A DNA stretch of 64,000 nucleotides from Leminorella richardii (lineage in GTDB: Bacteria; Pseudomonadota; Gammaproteobacteria; Enterobacterales; Enterobacteriaceae). Under the pieces are notes generated by a model. It had not been told where the DNA came from. It saw nothing but the letters and a program-made list of their open reading frames with translations, and ran no database searches. Of this stretch, positions 60,108 to 64,000 are shown piece by piece. The stretch spans positions 336,001-400,000 of the forward strand of contig NZ_LS483470.1 of the NCBI RefSeq assembly GCF_900478135.1, written 5' to 3'. Numbering within the stretch: the stretch's first letter is position 1; the number at the start of each line of letters is the position of its first letter. A program made the position numbers and the translations under genes.

Positions 60108-61055
60108 TCAAACTAAGCTTCGTCCCGGAGTAAACCATTCACGGCGGGAGTTCAAAATGTCCTGTGCGGACATCGGCTTTTTCCCTGCGGGCTGCAGCTG
60201 AGTCATATTAAGAATACCTTCGGCTGTTGCAACCTGAATACCCGATCTGTCGGCAGAGATAATTGTCCCTGGCGCTTCTGTCGCTGCACCAAGAATGACT
60301 TCCGCAGCCCAAACTTTGACCGGCTGTTCATCAACGGTGAAATAGCTTATCGGCCACGGGTTAAACGCGCGGATGCATCGCTCCAACTGAGCGGCGCTGA
60401 GAGACCAGTCCAGCCGAGCTTCCTCTTTACTCAATTTCTCTGCGTAGTTTGCCTGAGCGTCATTCTGCTTTTCCGGCACTAGCGTGCCGCTAGCCATTTG
60501 CTCCAGAGTAGCCAGTAGCCCTTGTGGCCCAAGCTCTGCGAGTTTGTTATACAGCGACGCGCTGGTGTCTTCGGGAGAAATAGGGCAAGACAGTTTGTAC
60601 AGCATGTCCCCTGTGTCGAGGCCTGCGTCCATCTGCATAATGGTAACGCCAGTTTCGGCGTCTCCAGCCCACAGCGCACGCTGAATAGGAGCCGCTCCAC
60701 GCCAGCGAGGCAGCAGTGAGCCGTGAACGTTAATGCAGCCCAGACGCGGCATATCGAGCACGGCCTGAGGCAGGATAAGCCCATAGGCCACCACGACCAT
60801 CACATCGGCTTTGAGATCGGCAACCAAACGCTGATTCTCTTCTGGACGCAGCGACGCGGGTTGAAAAACGGGAAGCTGGTGGTTAAGCGCCAGCTCTTTA
60901 ACTGGGCTAGGCGTCAGCTTATTGCCTCGCCCTGCGGGGCGGTCTGGTTGAGTAAAAACACCTACAACCTGATGGCGAGACGAAAGCAGCGTGTCAAGAT
61001 GGCGCGCTGCAAAATCGGGAGTACCAGCAAAAATGATTCGCAAAGGTTCAGACAC
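60108..61055 (-). CDS. fmt: Methionyl-tRNA formyltransferase
   Basis: A 315-aa enzyme that formylates initiator Met-tRNA using 10-formyl-tetrahydrofolate. The catalytic region is intact (LIFAGTPDFAA-type N-terminus, HGSLLPRWRGAAPIQ, MDAGLDTGDML). The C-terminal OB-fold tRNA-binding domain is about 205-315. It lies 37 bases after def, the usual partner that removes the formyl group. Confidence 0.98.
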   Translation of the reverse strand: MSEPLRIIFAGTPDFAARHLDTLLSSRHQVVGVFTQPDRPAGRGNKLTPSPVKELALNHQLPVFQPASLRPEENQRLVADLKADVMVVVAYGLILPQAVLDMPRLGCINVHGSLLPRWRGAAPIQRALWAGDAETGVTIMQMDAGLDTGDMLYKLSCPISPEDTSASLYNKLAELGPQGLLATLEQMASGTLVPEKQNDAQANYAEKLSKEEARLDWSLSAAQLERCIRAFNPWPISYFTVDEQPVKVWAAEVILGAATEAPGTIISADRSGIQVATAEGILNMTQLQPAGKKPMSAQDILNSRREWFTPGRSLV

Positions 61056-61092
61056 GGCAGTTCCTATAAAATCGAGAGTGACCGGAGGGAAA

Positions 61093-61608
61093 TTAACGCG
61101 CTGCGCGCGCTTCCTGCCGGGCGATTTTTTCCAATTTTTGCTGAATGCGCTGGCGCTTTAGGGGAGACAGATAGTCAACGAACAGCTTACCTTCCAGATG
61201 ATCCATTTCGTGTTGAATGCAGATAGCTAAAAGGTCATGCGCTTCCAGTTCGTATGGCTCACCGTCGCGATTCAAAGCCCGAATTTTGATGTATTCAGCA
61301 CGAGGTACAAAGCCGCGAGACTCAGGGACGGAAAGACAACCTTCTTCAATACCGGTTTCACCCGATTTCTCTATCACTTCAGGATTGATAATCACGTAAT
61401 GTTCGTCCCGGTTTTCCGACACGTCGATAACGATAATTCTCTGGTGAATATCCACCTGCGTTGCCGCAAGGCCGATGCCTTCTTCGGCATACATTGTCTC
61501 CAGCATATCGTCAGTGATGCGCTGGATTTCGGGAGTGACTTCCTTAACGGGCTTTGCCTTGATGCGCAGTCGCTCATTAGGAAAATGTAATACAGGTAAT
61601 ACTGCCAT
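61093..61608 (-). CDS. def: Peptide deformylase
   Basis: A 171-aa metalloprotease removing the N-formyl group from nascent chains. The three family motifs are intact: GIGLAATQ (about residues 45-52), EGCLSVPE with the metal-ligand Cys (about 89-96), and QHEMDHLEG with the two His ligands and catalytic Glu (about 131-139). First gene of the def-fmt-rsmB-trkA unit, divergent from dprA across 268 bases. Confidence 0.98.
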   Translation of the reverse strand: MAVLPVLHFPNERLRIKAKPVKEVTPEIQRITDDMLETMYAEEGIGLAATQVDIHQRIIVIDVSENRDEHYVIINPEVIEKSGETGIEEGCLSVPESRGFVPRAEYIKIRALNRDGEPYELEAHDLLAICIQHEMDHLEGKLFVDYLSPLKRQRIQQKLEKIARQEARAAR

Positions 61609-61876
61609 ATGTCGTTACATCACCGTTTACTAGAGAGATTCTTTGTCCCTATTCTAGTCGTTTCTACTGATGATTGACAGTATCACTCAACTATTGGAGT
61701 GATAGCCAAGGGGCGGAGGCAGGCTTGTGCGAGATGTTTCGCAATGCAGCGTATCGTTTTTTGTAAACAGAGAAAAAGTCAGCGTGATGTCTTCATATTT
61801 ACTCATAAGGTTGTGTGCTGTTTTGCTCTTTGTCACTACTGTAGTGTTTTAAAGGGCGGAATAAAGATGAAACACG

Positions 61877-62962
61877 ATGACGAAAGAAGAGTGGTGGCTG
61901 CGCCTCTTGATGATTTCAGGCCATAAATGGCCTCACCTTAAAGGGCTAACGACTACAGAAGGAATAAGCTTTAGTGAGCAAACGCTGTTAAGCCTTGGAT
62001 TTAGCGCTGAGCAGTGTGTCAGCTTTAACTGCGTTAATCAGTTCGACCTGGCGAAGTCTCTCGACTGGCTGGGCGGGAATAACCGTCGTCTGATTGCATT
62101 TTGTGATGAAGACTATCCTCCGTTGCTGAGAGCGATATCGAGACCGCCTGTTGTTCTGTTTGTTGAAGGGAAGGCAGAAGTATTACCGCGTGCTCAAATT
62201 GCTATGGTGGGCAGTCGGCACTTTAGTCGCTACGGTGAGCGCTGGGCGAGCTATTTTGCCAGTGAGCTGGCAGGCAGTGGCTTTACTATCACCAGTGGAC
62301 TGGCGTTGGGTATTGATGGCATTAGTCATCGCGGTGCGCTGTCGGCAGGAGGGGTAACAATTGCCGTTCTGGGCGGTGGAATTGGGAAGCTTCATCCTAA
62401 AAGCCACGCGGCGCTATCTGCACAGATCGTTGAGAGTGGCGGAGCGCTGGTATCAGAATTTTTGCCCTTTGAACCGCCGAAAGCGGAACATTTTCCCCGT
62501 AGGAACAGAATAGTCAGCGGGCTAAGCTTAGGGGTATTAGTTGTAGAGGCTCGGATAAAGAGCGGTTCCCTGATTACGGCCAAGTATGCTCTGGAGCAGG
62601 GTAGAGAGGTTTTCGCGCTTCCTGGTCCGCTGGACAACGAGAACTGTAGCGGAACTCACAGCCTGATTCAGCAAGGCGCCATGCTGGTGGCAACGCCTGC
62701 TGACGTTATTGAGAACCTGAACAGTTCTCTACGCTGGCTGCCGTTGCTACCTCCTGTTCCTGAGGTGAAAGTACAGAATGATCCCTTCCGACAAGAAGAA
62801 CGGCCAGCATTGCTGAACCATATAGGTAAACATCCGCTTCCTGTCGACATTATCGCTCAAAGAGCGGGTTTATCTATCTCGGACGTTACTGTTCAGCTTG
62901 TCGAACTTGAACTCTTGGAGTGGGTTACTCAGGTTTCCGGCGGCTATGCACTCAATCGATAA
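61877..62962 (+). CDS. dprA: DprA/Smf, DNA-processing protein
   Basis: A 361-aa Rossmann-fold protein that in competent bacteria loads RecA on incoming single-stranded DNA; its role in enterobacteria is less clear. Core motifs are MVGSRHFSRYGERWA and ITSGLALGIDGISHRGAL, then FPRRNRIVSGLSLGVLVVEA and SGSLITAKYALEQGREVFAL. A C-terminal winged-helix-like domain is at about 300-360. The start at 61877 is the first possible codon in frame (a stop lies at 61868-61870), yet the nearby GGCGGA better suits an out-of-frame ATG at 61867. The smg gene that normally follows dprA is missing. Confidence 0.93.
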   Translation: MTKEEWWLRLLMISGHKWPHLKGLTTTEGISFSEQTLLSLGFSAEQCVSFNCVNQFDLAKSLDWLGGNNRRLIAFCDEDYPPLLRAISRPPVVLFVEGKAEVLPRAQIAMVGSRHFSRYGERWASYFASELAGSGFTITSGLALGIDGISHRGALSAGGVTIAVLGGGIGKLHPKSHAALSAQIVESGGALVSEFLPFEPPKAEHFPRRNRIVSGLSLGVLVVEARIKSGSLITAKYALEQGREVFALPGPLDNENCSGTHSLIQQGAMLVATPADVIENLNSSLRWLPLLPPVPEVKVQNDPFRQEERPALLNHIGKHPLPVDIIAQRAGLSISDVTVQLVELELLEWVTQVSGGYALNR

Positions 62963-63060
62963 ATAAGCCGATAGGAAAATTTGGCTAATCGGGTAGACTG
63001 TCGACATCGGTGTATTGAATGCCAGTTGTCATTGACATAAGGCGCAATTAAGGGGGATTG

Positions 63061-63609
63061 ATGAGCAAAGCGGCACTATTTACTGCTAAAAATGAAGAAG
63101 CCTGCCCTGAATGCGGTGCGCCTCTTGTCATACGCAGCGGAAAGCAGGGGCCCTTTCAGGGATGCTCGCGCTATCCTGAGTGTACGTTTATTCGCTCCCT
63201 TAAACCTCAAAGCGACGGGCATATTGTTAAAGTGCTGGAGGGGGAGGTGTGTCCACAGTGCGGTTCGTCACTGGTACTTCGTCAGGGGCGATATGGTATG
63301 TTTATTGGCTGTATGGCCTACCCGGACTGCGAATACATTGCCTCTATCAATCAGCCCGATGACACACAAATAACTTGTCCTCAGTGTAAAAAAGGCCATT
63401 TGCTGCAGCGAAAATCGCGCTATGGGAAGGTGTTTCACGCCTGTGATCAATACCCCGACTGTCAGTTTACGCTGAATCATACGCCGGTTGCGGGTGAGTG
63501 CCCGATTTGCAGCTATCCTTTACTTTTGGAAAAGCGTACAGCGAAGGGGCTTCGTCTGTTTTGCGCCAGTAAGCTATGTGGTAAAGAAGTTACAACAGAA
63601 AATGACTGA
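63061..63609 (+). CDS. yrdD: YrdD, topoisomerase-I-like zinc-ribbon protein
   Basis: A 182-aa protein built of four consecutive zinc ribbons like the C-terminal DNA-binding part of topoisomerase I. Cys pairs are CPECGAP with GCSRYPEC, CPQCGSS with GCMAYPDC, CPQCKKG with ACDQYPDC, and CPICSYP with the final CASKLCG. There is no catalytic domain, so it is predicted to bind single-stranded nucleic acid only. The start is ATG 63061 after AAGGGGG. Its last 8 bases overlap tsaC. Confidence 0.93.
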   Translation: MSKAALFTAKNEEACPECGAPLVIRSGKQGPFQGCSRYPECTFIRSLKPQSDGHIVKVLEGEVCPQCGSSLVLRQGRYGMFIGCMAYPDCEYIASINQPDDTQITCPQCKKGHLLQRKSRYGKVFHACDQYPDCQFTLNHTPVAGECPICSYPLLLEKRTAKGLRLFCASKLCGKEVTTEND

Positions 63610-64000
63610 TAATATAAATACGATAGTTGAGCTGCTAGGCCAGCAGCGAGTAGTCGCTTACCCAACCGAGGCAGTGTTTGGACTTGGTTGCGATCCGGAT
63701 TCGGAGTCTGCAGTGTCGGAACTGCTTAGTATTAAGCAGCGATCCTGGGAGAAAGGATTGATATTGATTGCCGCAGATTATGAACAGCTAAAGCCTTACG
63801 TTGACGATACGGCGCTAACGCAGGCGCAGAGAGAAGCGGTATTTTCCCGCTGGCCGGGGCCCATTACTTGGGTCATGCCCGCTAGGCCAACAACGCCTAA
63901 GTGGCTGACGGGGCGGTTTGATACGCTAGCTGTAAGAGTGAGCGATCACTCACAGGTGCGTACGCTGTGTAATGCTTTTGGTAAGCCACTGGTTTCTACT
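63602..64000 (+). CDS. tsaC: TsaC (YrdC), threonylcarbamoyl-AMP synthase, partial
   Basis: The first 133 codons, cut by the window end (full family length about 190 aa). It makes threonylcarbamoyl-AMP from Thr, bicarbonate and ATP for t6A37 tRNA modification. Conserved VVAYPTEAVFGLGCDP near the N-terminus, then IKQRSWEKGLILIA (the Lys-x-Arg substrate-binding motif) and RWPGPITWVMPA are seen. It begins inside the yrdD gene (8-base overlap in a different frame), indicating coupled translation; aroE would be expected next. Confidence 0.95.
   Translation, partial: MTDNINTIVELLGQQRVVAYPTEAVFGLGCDPDSESAVSELLSIKQRSWEKGLILIAADYEQLKPYVDDTALTQAQREAVFSRWPGPITWVMPARPTTPKWLTGRFDTLAVRVSDHSQVRTLCNAFGKPLVST

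Noticed and set aside
1..64000. CRISPR arrays, insertion sequences, integrases or phage genes
   Set aside because: No spaced direct repeats and no transposase or recombinase motifs were seen in any reading frame, including at the island borders.

Overview
The window is chromosomal DNA from a gamma-proteobacterium of the order Enterobacterales. The evidence is gene order (argD-crp-prkB-yheUTS-kefGB-slyDX-fkpA-yheO-tusDCB, then the str, S10, spc and alpha ribosomal operons, zntR-arfA and mscL-trkA-rsmB-fmt-def/dprA-yrdD-tsaC) and near-identity of many translated proteins to remembered E. coli sequences. Several small differences from E. coli order (no bfd-bfr or gsp genes between tuf and rpsJ, no smg, no yheV, no yhfA, an extra LysE-type exporter, a second FkpA) point to a lineage away from Escherichia. 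A Budviciaceae-like genus is possible, but I cannot fix it from sequence alone. I saw no tRNA, rRNA, insertion sequence, phage gene or CRISPR array.

Layout. 0.2-1.7 kb: yjgR ATPase. 1.8-8.2 kb, minus strand: a complete sugar-acid catabolic cluster (rspR regulator, ydfI oxidoreductase, ydfJ transporter, rspB dehydrogenase, rspA dehydratase). 8.6-12.6 kb: the yegTUV operon (nucleoside-type transporter, ADP-ribosylglycohydrolase-family enzyme, PfkB kinase) and its convergent GntR-type regulator yegW. The shared 8.2-8.6 kb divergent region carries a near-consensus CRP site. 12.8-27.8 kb: argD, crp and the housekeeping yhe/kef/sly/fkp/tus block. A second FkpA-like protein with a long low-complexity N-terminus and an eroded prolyl-isomerase active site lies immediately upstream of true fkpA.

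28.0-46.4 kb: an uninterrupted block of translation genes (rpsL-rpsG-fusA-tuf, then rpsJ to rpsQ, rplN to rpmJ, rpsM to rplQ) containing secY and rpoA. Recognisable control elements include the str promoter, the S10 leader with its L4-type attenuator hairpin, the spc promoter, the S4-binding alpha leader and terminators at operon ends.

46.6-47.3 kb: zntR and arfA; arfA keeps the in-gene hairpin that is known to truncate its mRNA. 47.3-56.4 kb, minus strand: a seven-gene accessory island inserted between arfA and mscL, which are neighbours in E. coli. It encodes an acyl-CoA ligase, an ACS-family MFS transporter, a YdiF-type CoA-transferase, an NAD-type short-chain dehydrogenase, an acetyl-CoA acetyltransferase, a glycerate kinase and a CdaR-type regulator. 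It reads as a self-contained uptake, CoA-activation, beta-oxidation and thiolysis pathway for an unidentified short hydroxy or keto acid, with a glycerate branch. This is the best candidate here for an undescribed system.

56.8-64.0 kb: mscL-trkA-rsmB-fmt-def on the minus strand, and divergent dprA-yrdD-tsaC on the plus strand; tsaC is cut by the window end.
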